From assembly GCA_000750105.3 (NCBI GenBank), contig JPHH03000018.1, forward strand, positions 434,001 to 498,000: a DNA stretch of 64,000 bases, read 5' to 3'. Each line of letters starts with the position of its first letter. Positions within the stretch are counted from its first letter, which is position 1. The position numbers and the translations under genes are program-made. A model generated the notes under the pieces. That model did not search any database. It was given only the letters and a program-made list of their open reading frames with translations, and was not told the origin of the DNA. Below, piece by piece: positions 30,182 to 41,103 of this stretch. The DNA is from Tolypocladium sp. Sup5 PDA-1 (lineage: Eukaryota; Ascomycota; Sordariomycetes; Hypocreales; Ophiocordycipitaceae).

Positions 30182-31334
30182 TGGCACGTCAAGTCAGATG
30201 AAGGAGGAAGCAGGCCTTGTTGTAGTGGAAGTAGTATGAATACAGACACTGTTTGGAGAGTTCAGCGGTGTGTGCGGGGAAACATCCATTGTGGCTTAGC
30301 AATTCCCTCCAGGCTGCTGCTCACCGAAGTGAGGGTTATTTGAGGGTTGATAGCTGAGCATATCCAGGGGGTGGCCCGTTACTGCTGCATCCCCTGAAGG
30401 GATAGGGCAATCCGTTTTGCGGGTGGTTCCCCATTTTACGCTCATCCACCCTGTTCTATACATGGGCTGTCCGTCAGCCATCATCGTTGCTCTTCTGGAG
30501 CTGAGAGATGCTATATCGGTCGAACAGCCAAACTCACATGCCTTTCAGCCCATTTGAGGGTACACGGCCCTGGGTTTAACGGTGGCCGCGCGGCTCACGG
30601 AGAACCGAAGGAAATGCCTTACTGTTACACGCAACTACGCTGACGCAACACAACATGAACAAGACGAACAGGGCCGAGGCGATGGCAATCAATTCCACGC
30701 AGGACCCAGCGATCCTGTTTGACGTCTACTTCCACTTGCATGACTCTGAACGAACGTGCCAAGAGCCAAGAGCAACGGGAGGCCGTGTAAAGTAGAGGTA
30801 GCCTGGCCACACGTCTTCAGTGCCATGGTGACTCAGAGCTAGGTACGGACTACGCGGCGGGGAACGGGGCAGCCGGGGCTTCTATCAAATAGGAGAAAAA
30901 AACAGGGTCTCGCATGGCATTGCCGTTTGTGGCTGAAGCTAAGGGGCCGCGCCCGACCTTGTAGATCCAATTGCCCGAGATAGAGAGAGGAGAGAGCAGG
31001 GGGAGACGAAACGTCAGAGTATGAGTATACGGCAATGGAGGACGCGGCCGGAGAGGCTTGCCCTGCACCCCGCACTAATCGGCGCAACTCGGCGCAAGGA
31101 CATCTGTTGACCCCGTCCCCGGACTATTTTACGGCCCCATCCGAGGACAAAACGGCCAAGGAGGAACAGGCTTGTCCGTCTTAGATCTCTATGGGTATAT
31201 ATAGAACATGCCACTTTCGATCCCCTCTCTGCCCACCGCAGAGACCATCAAGCCAACCCTCTATCCCCATCAATGAGCATCATCCACTTACACGGGACGT
31301 ACCCAAACTTACCATAGCAAACAGCCACGGCAGC
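30182..31334. promoter_or_regulatory. Upstream region of the P450 gene
   Basis: A 1.15-kb region with no supported gene. A strong TATA box, TATATATAG, lies at 31196-31204, 131 bp before the P450 start. Confidence 0.5.
31196..31204 (+). promoter_or_regulatory. TATA box of the P450 gene
   Basis: TATATATAG lies just after an in-frame ATG at 31191. Its position shows that this ATG is upstream of transcription and that the real start is the ATG at 31335. Confidence 0.55.
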
Positions 31335-33047
31335 ATGAGACGTTTGTCATGGCCGTTCATGGTGGCAATCAGCCTCATCAGCTGCGCGTTGCCCAAACTG
31401 TTGCACCGTCACTGGTCCAAGGCGCAACTTGCTGAGCTCTTCGTCGCACAACTCCTTGTGTGGGCGGTGTGGTCGACCTGGATATACCCTCACTTCGCGT
31501 CACCGCTTCGTCATCTACCTCAGCCCAAGGGCGGGCACTGGCTGCTGGGCCACGGAGTAGAGGCCAGGAGACTTGGGCCAGGGGTTCTGGCCAAGAAGTG
31601 GTACTTATTTTTCTTCATTGACCTCTTGTTGCCAGTCTGTGGATATCCTTCGTTGTCTCATGCTAATGGTCGGACAAATAGGATCACTGAGGTTGACAAC
31701 AAGGGCCTGATTCGCATGCTCTGGCACTTCAATCAAGAATTCGTCCTCATCACCTCGCCCCAGGCCCTCTCTGATGTCCTCTTCACCAAAAGCTACATTT
31801 TCGAAAAGCCTGGCTTTCTACGCAACTTCCTCGCGTTTGCGCTCGGTTGGAGCGTCCTGACTGTCGAAGGAGACGAACACAAGAAGCAGCGGCGCAACCT
31901 GATGCCGGCCTTTTCCTTCCGCCACATCAAGGAGCTCTATCCCATCTTCTGGGACAAAGCCCGCGAGGTGACGCTCGCCATGACGTCTACGTGCGACAAA
32001 CAGGGCTTCGCAGAAATAGAAATCAGCTCCTGGGCCTCCCGGTGCACGCTGGACATCATTGGAGTTGCGGGGATCGGGAAAGACTTTGGAGCCATCCGGG
32101 ATGAACATAACCCGCTGGTCAAGAGCTACGAGGGGTTCAACCCGACTGAGGATGACAGTCTCTTGTTGGGATTGCGGGCGTTTCTTCCAGAGCTGGTCGT
32201 TGCCAACTTACCTGTGAAACGGACCAGGGTGGTGGCCGAGTCTGCGAAGCACATTCGAAGCGTCTGCGCTGATCTGATCCGCGAAAAGAGACGGAAACTG
32301 GCCAACAAGGAGCCCGCAGGCGTGGACATCCTCACCGTAGCTCTCACGAGCGGCATGTTTTCTGAAGAGAGCTTGGTCGACCAGATGATTACCTTCCTCT
32401 CCGCAGGCCACGATACCACGGCTTCGTCGCTCACCTGGGCGGTATATATGTTGTCTCGGTTCCCCAAGATACAGGACCGGCTACGAAATGAAGTCCGGGA
32501 GAACTTGCCATCTATCAACACCGACGCCCAGATCACAAGCACTGACATTGACCGCATGCCATACCTCAACGCCGTGTGCAGCGAGGTCCTCCGCACGTGC
32601 GCCCCCGTCGCACAAACCATGCGCATCGCCACGTGCGATACCACCATCCAGGACCAGTTCATCCCCCGCGGCACCGTTATTATCCTCGCACCGTGGGCCA
32701 CCAACGTCGACCCCAAGCTCTGGGGGCCCGACGCACGCGAGTTCAAGCCGGAGCGCTGGCTGACCACTGAACAGGGTGGCTCCGGCTCGAGCAAGAACGC
32801 GGCCAGCGGCGGTGCCACGAGCAACTACGCCTTCATGACGTTCATCCACGGGCCGCGGAGCTGCATCGGTGCGACCTTTGCAAAGGCTGAGTTTGCCTGT
32901 CTGTTGGCCGCTTGGGTCGGCCGATTTTCCTTTGAGCTCAAGGACAAGGCGCTAATGGACGAGAGAAACGTGCGGGTCGCCCCGAGCGTGACGGCGAAGC
33001 CGGTGGGAGGGTTACAAGTGCTGGTGAGGGTGGTTGAGGGATTCTAA
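31335..33047 (+). CDS. Cytochrome P450 monooxygenase, border gene of the RiPP-like cluster
   Basis: Exons 31335..31600 and 31682..33047 give 543 residues. The 81-nt intron keeps the frame open but inserts a non-family hydrophobic stretch; splicing restores AKKWITEVDNKGLIRM. An N-terminal membrane segment (residues about 7-50, two hydrophobic stretches) anchors it to the ER. P450 motifs are present: I-helix AGHDTTASSL, K-helix EVLR (ExxR), PERW, and the heme loop FIHGPRSCIG with the Cys ligand near residue 483. The RNLMPAFSFRHIKELYPIFW stretch places it in a large fungal group of CYP4/CYP3-clan-like enzymes of mixed function; I cannot name the CYP family. Next to the UstYa genes it is a candidate to oxidise the peptide product, as UstC does in ustiloxin synthesis, but that link is an inference from position. 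Confidence 0.92.
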   Translation: MRRLSWPFMVAISLISCALPKLLHRHWSKAQLAELFVAQLLVWAVWSTWIYPHFASPLRHLPQPKGGHWLLGHGVEARRLGPGVLAKKWYLFFFIDLLLPVCGYPSLSHANGRTNRITEVDNKGLIRMLWHFNQEFVLITSPQALSDVLFTKSYIFEKPGFLRNFLAFALGWSVLTVEGDEHKKQRRNLMPAFSFRHIKELYPIFWDKAREVTLAMTSTCDKQGFAEIEISSWASRCTLDIIGVAGIGKDFGAIRDEHNPLVKSYEGFNPTEDDSLLLGLRAFLPELVVANLPVKRTRVVAESAKHIRSVCADLIREKRRKLANKEPAGVDILTVALTSGMFSEESLVDQMITFLSAGHDTTASSLTWAVYMLSRFPKIQDRLRNEVRENLPSINTDAQITSTDIDRMPYLNAVCSEVLRTCAPVAQTMRIATCDTTIQDQFIPRGTVIILAPWATNVDPKLWGPDAREFKPERWLTTEQGGSGSSKNAASGGATSNYAFMTFIHGPRSCIGATFAKAEFACLLAAWVGRFSFELKDKALMDERNVRVAPSVTAKPVGGLQVLVRVVEGF

Positions 33048-33634
33048 CAAGGAAGCTGAAACCAGTAACGATTTGTACAATATGTATGTGTACTATGTAA
33101 TTTTGTATTTCCTTTCCTTATTCTGGTCTTAATGGCAGAGTCTCATTTTACTGCCTGCGTTTGCTGTGACAAACCAACCGTTCTTCCATTCTCGTAGCAT
33201 ATATGTAGACAGTTCTATGGACGATCGTTCTACTGTTCTGCCCAGTCTTCAAGCTCCGTTCATAATACACTTATCATTATCCGACACCCGGACCCAATCT
33301 GGCCAGGTCCATGTCTTTGCGGATTAGGGGTGCCCACAAACCCAGAAATGAACAGCGTGTTCAAGCTTGCAGACATTTTAGACGGCATTGTAATAATGGC
33401 CCCCATGGCCGCAATGCAATATTTATTAAATCGATTCTTTCTTAATGGTCAAGAACACCTATGCTCGAAATAGACAGCATGCTAGACCTTGGCCCGACTT
33501 CCACACCTTCATATTTCCGTATGAGTAGAACCAAGTGGCTTTATGTTCCCGCCCTCTTCGAGAATTGTGTTAAGTCCCAGTTCAAATCTTGCAAACCCGG
33601 AATGAGCGGAGCAACTTCCACATACTCGCCCGTC
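33048..33634. other. Convergent 3' region P450 / UstYa gene 1
   Basis: A 587-bp spacer between converging stop codons. No gene is recognised in it. Confidence 0.45.
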
Positions 33635-34366
33635 TCATTCGTAAATCTTCATCCAATCCATCAACTCGTGCCAATTCACGCACTGATGCTCAGTGCCAAA
33701 CCCTGTGACACCGCCTATTTTTTCGTCTCCCACCTCCACCGTTGTATCCGGCCGACACATCAAGGTCTGACGGAGGAGGTCGAAGCAGTGTCCAATATGC
33801 CACATGGAATGCTCATGGTTGTCGTCAACAGGGGCATCCGTTTGCTTGACAGACCGGGAGCCATGGTGTCCCGTGAGGCCGGGACGTGTCTCATAGAGTG
33901 TTTGACGGAGCATGTCGAGGCAATGTAGCTGGTGAAACACGGCCATGCAGCTTTTTTTGGGCGCGAGCGTGGGATGAGTGAAGAACCCGCCTCGCTCGGG
34001 GAGAAGTGATGCCCAAGCCGCGTCGGCCTTTTTAGATGGTGGGACGGCAAACGATACGTTCAAGGTGAACACTTGCGGGGCCGTTGTCACTGGAGACGGT
34101 ACAAAGTCAGTGACGGGCAGTCACAGAGAAACCATTCAAGTAAACTATCTCTTACGGCGGAGTGCTGAGCTCATGGGTTGCACCCCGTAAAATTCGTGTT
34201 GTGGCCGATGCAGACGAGCTTGATAACTGGTGATGGCTACCACAACGAGCAGAAACACGTAGAAGACGTGGATTCTCCCGCGCTGCCAGTTATGCCACAG
34301 CCATGACTGTCCCTCATCGCCCACGCCGAGTCTTTCGTACCGATAGGACTTCAGCCAAGAAGGCAT
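33635..34366 (-). CDS. UstYa-family (DUF3328) oxidase, gene 1
   Basis: Exons 34366..34156 and 34089..33635 with a 66-nt intron (GTAAGA...CTCCAG) give 221 residues. A short cytosolic start is followed by one transmembrane helix (IHVFYVFLLVVVAIT, residues about 32-46), then the lumenal domain. Both diagnostic motifs are present: HQLHC in FHQLHCLDMLRQ and HIGHC in HIGHCFDLLRQ. UstYa proteins are thought to be copper-dependent oxidases that cross-link or hydroxylate side chains of ribosomal peptides. The C-terminal QCVNWHELMDWM is the usual ending. It is divergent from UstYa gene 2. A segment between the helix and the catalytic domain is shorter than in gene 3. The start is supported by the family-like MPSWLKSYRYERLGVGD. 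Confidence 0.9.
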
Positions 34367-35220
34367 GTCGCACGCCCTTAAATCCAAGAAAGAAGCGTTT
34401 GGTGTCTCTAGGATGAAAATGGAGACTCGTAGCTAGAATCGAGCAAATGGGCGTTGGGGGAGTTCATGGGTGAGAATGGTCAAAGCGAGCGACCAATTCG
34501 AGAGCCCCAAAACGCTGCTTACAAGTTTGCGACTGAGAGGGAGGACTGGTGATGGGTCCAAAGCAACGGAGCTGAAGATGCAAAAATCCTGCAAACAAAG
34601 CGCCTTCCAGAACAGGACCGATCTCTTACAATTTTTGCACCACTCGTACAGCCTGAATTTGGTGATCCGCTCAGTAATGTCCTTTCTTCAGCTGTTGTGG
34701 CAAGGATGCGGGGTGACTGCAGGAACCAGGGTTGAAGCAGTGGGTATGCTGCCGTGTCTAATGAGTTGTCAAGGACCCTGTCCCCAGTCCCCACTTCGTG
34801 GCCGAGATCTCGTTCCCTATGAAGTAGGTCCTTGACTCCTTGCGCAACTGACGGGCACTAATTTTAACTCCGCCGACTTCGCACAGTATAATAGATAGGG
34901 ATATACGTTGTTAGACTGTCAGAGTATCTGCCTTTACTATACCCACGCCACTGTGGCACTCGAGGGGCCTGCCAACCTCGCCAAGAACAACTGTACATCT
35001 CGGCCTCGGAAACTGGACATCCACTTTCGCCACCAGTGCATCCTGTTCGGATGTTGAATGGATGCGAGCCGCTGAGTTTCGCTACCCTTCCTTGCGAGAG
35101 GACGAGTGCAAAGGGGACTTTTGCAGTGTTATGCCGAGTGTGGCCGAGAGTTGACTCTCAAATTCAGCCAGCCAATATAGCAGGGCTTCTTCTGAAGTAA
35201 CCATCTTACCACGCGTCAAC
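34367..35220. promoter_or_regulatory. Divergent promoter region, UstYa genes 1 and 2
   Basis: An 854-bp region between two divergent UstYa starts. No gene is recognised, and no operator is defined by eye. Confidence 0.5.
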
Positions 35221-36391
35221 ATGAGGTCCTCCAGCGAAGATTGCTCCTCAAGCACCTCTGATGTTCACCGCAAGGAACTCTTCAGCAATGACGATGACGA
35301 AAGCGAAAACCTGCTGGCATCTCTTAGCGAGTTCGCCTCAATGCGCGAGAGAAAGGGCAAGCAATGGTTAAAGAGCGCCAAAGCCATTCTTGTTCCCCTG
35401 AACATTGCCTTTCTGGTCGCCAATGCCCTTGGGTGGCTTGTCATGGCCACCAGACAGCCAGCATCTTTCACTCCGTCGCAGGTTGCCTCGCCTTGTAAGT
35501 TTTCCAAGCTGCTTGTGATGGCCGATTTCCCTGACAGGCCACTGAAGAAGAGCCCGAGGCATCGGTTCATGAGCTGACAAGCAAGACAGCACCGGCGGAG
35601 GAAGTCATCCAACATGAGCTTCATCGCTTCACCGGCGTCGGACCGGGGGAGTCGCCGTGGAACATGCCACCAGGCGAGGAGACGGACAAAGCATGGGACG
35701 GTCTTATCGATAGTACGTATTGAAACGGTTCCGATACCGCTAACCCGCATTCCAGGAGACAAAGGCAGCCGTTATGGAGGTCGTGACTAACTCTCACCTG
35801 ATAGATGGCAAATGGTTTGCCATTGACCGCGACATGTTCGTTGAGATCAACGGAAATCCAGACACGGGGCTTCGCATTCCTGGAGATCCCGAAGGTCGAT
35901 TCTTTGGTATGCTCCAGGTCAACCATCAGCTGCACTGCGTCGACATCCTCCGGCGGTCAACATGGTTTAATATCGACTACTACAGGCAGAAGGACCAATT
36001 TGCCAACATGAGTGATCCCGATCTCATTTTGCACACAAGTGAGTCACATTCTATGAAGCAGAGCAACATTGTCCTTTCTCTAACCTCTGAAACAGGGCAT
36101 TGCTTGGAGATCCTTCGACAAACGATTCAGTGCCACGGTGATACCGCCATGCTCACCTACAACTGGGTTCATGGGCACGACTGGCCGCAATCTGCCTGGA
36201 GGTCTCTGCACAGCTGTCAGAACTGGGACATGCTCAATGAATGGAGGACGAGTCACGACATCAGCCACCTTGTGACACACCTTGAAAGGCCGTCATGGGT
36301 GCTAGACCGCAACGCAGTCGCTCCTGGTCGGGCTGGTGCAGCGGAAGCTGTGCAGCCGATTGTTTGCAGGGACCTGGAATGCGGTCCCTGA
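35221..36391 (+). CDS. UstYa-family (DUF3328) oxidase, gene 2
   Basis: Best model: exons 35221..35494, 35590..35712, 35805..36038 and 36096..36391, 308 residues. The last intron (57 nt) is certain because it restores HTRHCLEILRQ. The first could instead use the acceptor at 35537 with a weak donor, and the second could include a micro-exon, so residues about 90-135 are provisional. An acidic Ser-rich N-terminus precedes one transmembrane helix (AILVPLNIAFLVANALGWLV). The two motifs are HQLHC in NHQLHCVDILRR and HTRHC. The C-terminus extends about 60 residues beyond the usual NWDMLNEW end (LERPSWVLDRNAV...), longer than in its paralogues. The predicted role is oxidative modification of the cluster's precursor peptide. 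Confidence 0.85.
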
Positions 36392-36703
36392 CCCTGCGCG
36401 CCCATCTTGGACATAAAGATGTGTCTAAGCAGCTGCAAGGTTTCAAAGTGTCAGTGTCAGCGTTAGTGCAATACAACGTTCGAAGTTTAAACATCATTCA
36501 AGAGTCGTTCAACCTCCCCTGTGTTCCTTAGCATCAACTCATGCTGTGCGCACGCCGAAAGAATGTGCTTTGCACGATAGAAGATATGTCCAGTCGGATC
36601 AGCGTCTTTATACATCTATTTGATGTCAACACGCTATGCTCCCCAGGAGGTATTAAATTCTACTGATACAAGTGAAACGGCTCCCTTTGGCCCCTCCAAT
36701 CCA
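36392..36703. other. Convergent 3' region, UstYa genes 2 and 3
   Basis: A 312-bp spacer. Nothing is recognised in it. Confidence 0.45.
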
Positions 36704-37903
36704 TCATGGTGGAACGGCGAGTGCTTTCGCCCCAGCAGGTTTCATCGGAATTGCTGGTATTCCCGGTGGAGCCTGGTGCTCAAGGGACCACTTCAAGATC
36801 CCGTCAAAGTCCCTGCACACTTTCTTCGTGTTAAAATCCGGCCAGGGATGATCGATGCCCTCGATCCAATGTGTCGCCACCAAGCCTACATCTGCGTGAC
36901 ACATGACAAACTGTCTGAGGATTTCGATGCAGTGGTCTTTAGAAGTTTTGCCGAATTAGCTCCAGTCATCGACACAGTGTGAGGCAGATTCATAGGTGAG
37001 AAGAAATGGAACAGTACCTACCTATGTGGGTTCGTATCAAGTCTTTATGGTTGCCTTTGAAGTCGAACGTAACGTTTGAGTAATACTCGTAGTTGAAGTA
37101 GGATGCTTTCCGTAGCAAGTTCTACTTCATCTTAGAGCGATTGCCTTCATTGTCATAGCGAGGTAGAGCTCTTTTGTGTTACCAGCTGGCGGAAGGTGTT
37201 GTACCTCACTGTGCACGAAAACCGGGACAACAAGGGGCAAGGGCATGATCGTTACTCACCACGCAGTGCAATTGATGCGAAAACTCGGGTTGTACGAAGA
37301 AGCCGCCACCGTACTTTGGCTCATTATGCACAGCTGTCTCGAGGGATGTACCGAATTTGAGGAACTGCTCTTCACTCAACTCTATGTCCAATGGTCGAAC
37401 TTAGAATGGTCAATATGATGCGCAGAAGGTCTGTCATGTGCTCGGGTGAACTCACAAATACTAACGCTATCCCAGGTCTCGTCCAGCTCCGGGCTTGGGG
37501 GACCACGGAAGATGGAAGGGAAGTCGAGGGAGCCATTTGTCCTGATCTCGAGGAAGTGATGAGGCAGATGGCTCACAAGGGGAGCTAGCACGATCAAAGG
37601 TTCAAGGCAATTAGTTATTATGTGTGTAGAAGCACAGAAACTGGGGCATTATCTCAAGAACATACAATATGCTGATGTCTGGACAAAGCAATCATGTCTC
37701 TTTGCCAAACGGCTGTCTTGGAGCGCCAGGATGATCACGAGGACACCTGAAAGCAGCCAACCGGCTATAGCAAACACACGTCCCAATATGCTCCTACCAG
37801 GACGGTGAGAGGAGTACGGCTCGAGTTTGTTATCGTCAATGATGCGGTCGTGTCGAGCATCGACCTGGCCCAGCCCGGTGTAGCCTGACCGGGAGAACCA
37901 CAT
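36704..37903 (-). CDS. UstYa-family (DUF3328) oxidase, gene 3
   Basis: Five exons (37903..37666, 37584..37462, 37381..37260, 37121..37022, 36936..36704) join in frame to 271 residues. All introns have GT donors; the last uses an AAAG acceptor that restores THIDHCIEILRQ. One transmembrane helix (VFAIAGWLLSGVLVIILAL) follows a cytosolic N-terminus. The stem carries NGSLDFPSIFRGPPSPELDETW, the textbook DUF3328 signature in long-form members. Catalytic motifs are HQLHC and HIDHC. The next conserved blocks, CHADVGLVATHW and FNTKKVCRDFDGILKW, are intact. It is the most canonical of the five paralogues and has more introns than the others, so the five are probably old duplicates rather than a recent tandem amplification. 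It is transcribed in the same direction as the adjacent precursor gene. Confidence 0.9.
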
Positions 37904-38743
37904 CGTGCGGCCTTGCTGAAGCAGAACAATGCTGGAGAGGTTGCCTACTTGTTGGCTCTGACTTTGGGGGTATCTGGGTACCCAAACAGACTCTGGATTG
38001 TTGCAATGCCATTCTGGTCCCTCCTGTCTTAGCGACGAGGGAGGACTGTGATAGCCTAACCCTGGTGTGTCGCACCCGGGATGGATCGACTGGGGCAGAC
38101 CAATTGGGCGCTTGCCATAGTGCTTTTGCTAAGCCACCGTTTGGATCCGCATTATAACCGGGTAGCTGAGCATATGAATCAAATGGGTGTCGCCTTCCTG
38201 AATAGGATATAGTCGCCCACTTGCATATGCATTACCACTTCAGCCCGGCCGAGCTTCCGGGATCTCTGTTGCGCTTCGAAGAGGAAATAATAAACGACTT
38301 ACGACTTGCTTTTCTCACCCAGCCGGACACGTGGTGCATGCAGCCCTGTACAACTGCAACCCTGAGAATTCGCCGCCGAGATTACATGCACTCTATTGGT
38401 CGGTTTCCGTCTGGGAAGTACATACGGATACTGTAACATACATTCAGTGTACCCAGATTCCACGAATCTCCTGCCAGATCGAAGACAGATATACCTATAC
38501 GTGGAAAGGCCTCCAACGAAATATACAGTCGCCCACTACTTGGAAATCCGGCGATTTGTGGATGTGCTCTTACACTTGTATGTTGCGGGTCACTCATGGG
38601 ATGGCGGAAAGCACCGCGGAGCACCACTAACACCCTGAATTGGTAGGCACTTTATACTCGGGAACGGAACTAATGCACGGAATACAGCCTGCCCTTGTCT
38701 CCTGGCAAAAGTGCTAACGTTTCTGTGCCTAAAACGAGCTTCC
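37904..38743. other. Spacer between UstYa gene 3 and the precursor gene
   Basis: An 840-bp region holding the promoter of UstYa gene 3 and the 3' end of the precursor gene. No further gene is seen. Confidence 0.45.
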
Positions 38744-39256
38744 TCACTGGCCATTCTCAGCAGCCTCAGTGGAGCCCTTGTTGTAGCTGCCCCAGACATA
38801 AGCCTTCTCGAGGAAGTGCCCAGCGTCGACGTCCTCAGGCTGAGGCTCGCGCTTCTCGACGCCATTCTCAACGGCCTCAGCGGAGCCCTTGTTGTAGCTG
38901 CCCCAGACGTAAGCCTTCTCGAGGAAGTGTCCAGCGTCGACGTCCTCAGGCTGAGGCTCGCGCGTCTCGACACCATTCTCAACGGCCTCAACGGAGCCCT
39001 TGTTATAGCTGCCCCAGACGTAAGCCTTCTCGAGGAAGTGCCCAGCGTCCACGTCCTCGGGCTGAGGCTCGCGCTTTTCGACGGCCCTTCCGTCCTCCTC
39101 AACGGAGCCCTTGTTGTAGCTGCCCCAGACGTAAGCCTTCTCGAGGAAGTGCCCAGCGTCAACGTTCTCGGGGCTAGCCTCCGCAACGGGCGTGGGTGCC
39201 GCGATGGCACCGGCCGCGAGGAGGGCGGCAGCGGCAGAGATTTGGAACAGCTTCAT
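38744..39256 (-). CDS. Repeat-containing secreted RiPP precursor (dikaritin/KEP type)
   Basis: An uninterrupted 170-residue frame. Residues 1-20 are a signal peptide (MKLFQISAAAALLAAGAIAA). The rest is four repeats at residues 30-62, 63-99, 100-136 and 137-170. Repeats 2 and 3 are 37 residues (111 bp) long. Each contains DAGHFLEKAYVWGSYNKGS without change. Repeats are joined by Glu-Lys-Arg at 60-62 and 134-136, typical Kex2 sites; the middle joint is Glu-Thr-Arg at 97-99, one A-to-C base change from Lys. The last copy ends with no dibasic site. This layout (secretion signal, Kex2-spaced repeats, conserved aromatic core) is that of precursors of ustiloxin, phomopsin and asperipin-2a. The core is probably within AYVWGSYN, flanked by Lys. 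The surrounding UstYa genes fit modification of Tyr/Trp side chains. I know no product with this core. Confidence 0.9.
   Translation of the reverse strand: MKLFQISAAAALLAAGAIAAPTPVAEASPENVDAGHFLEKAYVWGSYNKGSVEEDGRAVEKREPQPEDVDAGHFLEKAYVWGSYNKGSVEAVENGVETREPQPEDVDAGHFLEKAYVWGSYNKGSAEAVENGVEKREPQPEDVDAGHFLEKAYVWGSYNKGSTEAAENGQ
38747..39169 (-). repeat. Four tandem coding repeats in the precursor
   Basis: Repeat units on the minus strand are 39169..39071 (99 bp), 39070..38960 (111 bp), 38959..38849 (111 bp) and 38848..38747 (102 bp). The core-coding DNA is nearly identical between units, while the linker part varies (VEEDGRA, VEAVENGV, AEAVENGV, TEAAENG). This suggests homogenisation or selection on the core. 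Confidence 0.92.
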
Positions 39257-40228
39257 TTTCCTGGGTGTTGCGGAACGTGGAAAGATGGTTTGGTTATTGG
39301 TGCTTTTATATTATAAGAACTTCGAACCAAACGACGGAGGTAAAAATGGATGCTCAAACTTACCTGTCGAGGGGGTTGGTTGGACTTGGGTTGACAGGAG
39401 ATGGAACTAATGCCCAAACGCTGAGGAGATGGAGGCAGACCCTTATAGATACGATTCTTCGACTACCGTGGATGCGGGGTGTTATACCCGATGCATGCCG
39501 TTGGTGGAAATGGAATGGGGAGCCAATTTTGCAACTTCTCCTCGGAATCTTCGTCCGTATGCAACCAGCGAGCGAGCCTGTTTGTGATGAGCCCTTGAAG
39601 AAACGGAGCATACTCCCTTGAAAGCCACCTGACTGTACACCTTCCAGTTACACGGTCGAAGGTGGGACAGGAACGTGGTATCTTCCTGAGCGTTTCTTGC
39701 ATCAGTGTTCGTTCCGGCGAGTATCTTATCCCTGCAGTGACGACCATCAACCCACCTGCCTCATCTATCCAGCCTACCACTGTCAAAGGCCTACTGGGTC
39801 CTTACATGAGAGCTGAAACTACAGAACTTGTGCATCTGCAGTCAGCAATCCACTACAGCAGGCACAGACAACCCGACCATAATTCAAGCTGCTAAGAAGG
39901 TCGGTTAAAACACACGGTTAAACGAGGTAGTATTGTACGATCATATGAGGCGCAGCTGATCTAGCTGGATCCAACGAGACCAGGAGGGTATTTCCCGGCT
40001 TCAGTTGCCGTAAAAATAGTGGGACTTTATCCAATCCCTGGTGAACTCAGAGATTCCTCGGTATTGTCTCTAGTCCCGTACTTTGGGACGATATGGGCAA
40101 ACGGCCAAAGCTGCTCACTCTGTGCTCAACTATGAGGCTTGATATTTCGGTTCAAAATGAAGAATTTGATCTATGCACCTGTTGTGCAGATATGATTACT
40201 TGTCTATAACTAGGTATCAAGCTTTTAC
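39257..40228. promoter_or_regulatory. Precursor promoter and downstream flank of UstYa gene 4
   Basis: A 972-bp region. A minus-strand TATAAAA lies at 39304-39310, 48 bp before the precursor ATG. Open frames between 39360 and 39790 have no family resemblance and I do not call them. Confidence 0.5.
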
Positions 40229-41103
40229 TCAGGCCAAGCCAGATGCCTTGTACTGAGCCCGTTGCCATCCCATGAGATTCTCCCAGTTGATACACTGCTT
40301 CGTGATTCCCCAGCCCAGCGTCTTACCCCAATCATCTACCACCTCAGAGCGTGGAGACCCGGGAGGACTATTGGATTCGACCACAAGAGAGTCGCCACAC
40401 ATGATGCTCAGTCTAAGGTACTCGATGCAGTGCTCAACATGATAGGCTGCCTGCTTCTTGCCATCGTCAGATAGCCAATTCGAGTCCTCGATTCTGTGGT
40501 AGTGAGACATGCGGACGATATTCTGATAGGTTTAGTAGCGTAAGCCAAGGCCCCGATTCCAGAGAGGCTTCCAGACCACTCACAAGACAATGGAGTTGGT
40601 GTTGGTTACTGATGTGATAGAATTCGTTTTCTGTGTTTCCGTCCCTTTTTGAGTGAGATGGAGCTGGAAAGCCTTCTCCTAGGCCATATTTCTTTGCATC
40701 TGGGATCCAGACGCCTTCCCCGAGCCTGATATATTCGCCGTCAGTAGCTGCCGTATTTACTGCGTCTAGAGTATGGGGAAGACTGACCGGAAATAATAGC
40801 AAACCAATTCTCATTGACGACATCACTCCATCCAACATACCGATCGTCGGGAGTCATTATAGTTGGTACCCGTGGTGAGAAGATGTTTGTAGGCACGGGG
40901 GATGAGCCCGTACTCAGGGCCGCTGGTTTCCTGATCGCCGAGGCATGGGCAACGGCTCCAAGCAGCGCTCCGAGAAGCAGCAGGGCAAAGTAAGATGCCA
41001 AAGACATCCAGGTCCATGGCCTCTTCCGCACCCTGAAACTCTCGTTGTCCTGATGCTCATTTTTGGGGCCCGGAATTTGGTGATAGTCGATTGAAGGAGC
41101 CAT
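40229..41103 (-). CDS. UstYa-family (DUF3328) oxidase, gene 4
   Basis: Exons 41103..40788, 40747..40584 and 40522..40229 give 257 residues. The first intron is only 40 nt (GTCAGT...CGGCAG), at the lower limit for fungi, but the phase change needed to join the exons demands it. The second is 61 nt. One transmembrane helix (SLASYFALLLLGALLGAVAH) is followed by a stem with TPDDRYVG and GEGVWIPDAKKYGL. Motifs are HQLHC in QHQLHCLNIVRM and HVEHC in HVEHCIEYLRL, and the end is ITKQCINWENLMGW. In its stem and HCxEYLR form it resembles gene 5 more than genes 1-3. It is divergent from gene 5. Confidence 0.9.

Noticed and set aside
31191..31334. Upstream in-frame ATG as P450 start
   Set aside because: It lies immediately before the TATA box, and the added residues have no membrane-anchor character.
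38747..39169. CRISPR-like array or simple satellite
   Set aside because: The 111-bp repeats are in frame, code a conserved peptide with a signal sequence, and lie in a eukaryotic genome.
39360..39790. Small open frames beside the precursor gene, considered as a second precursor
   Set aside because: No signal peptide, no repeats and no Kex2-spaced cores.
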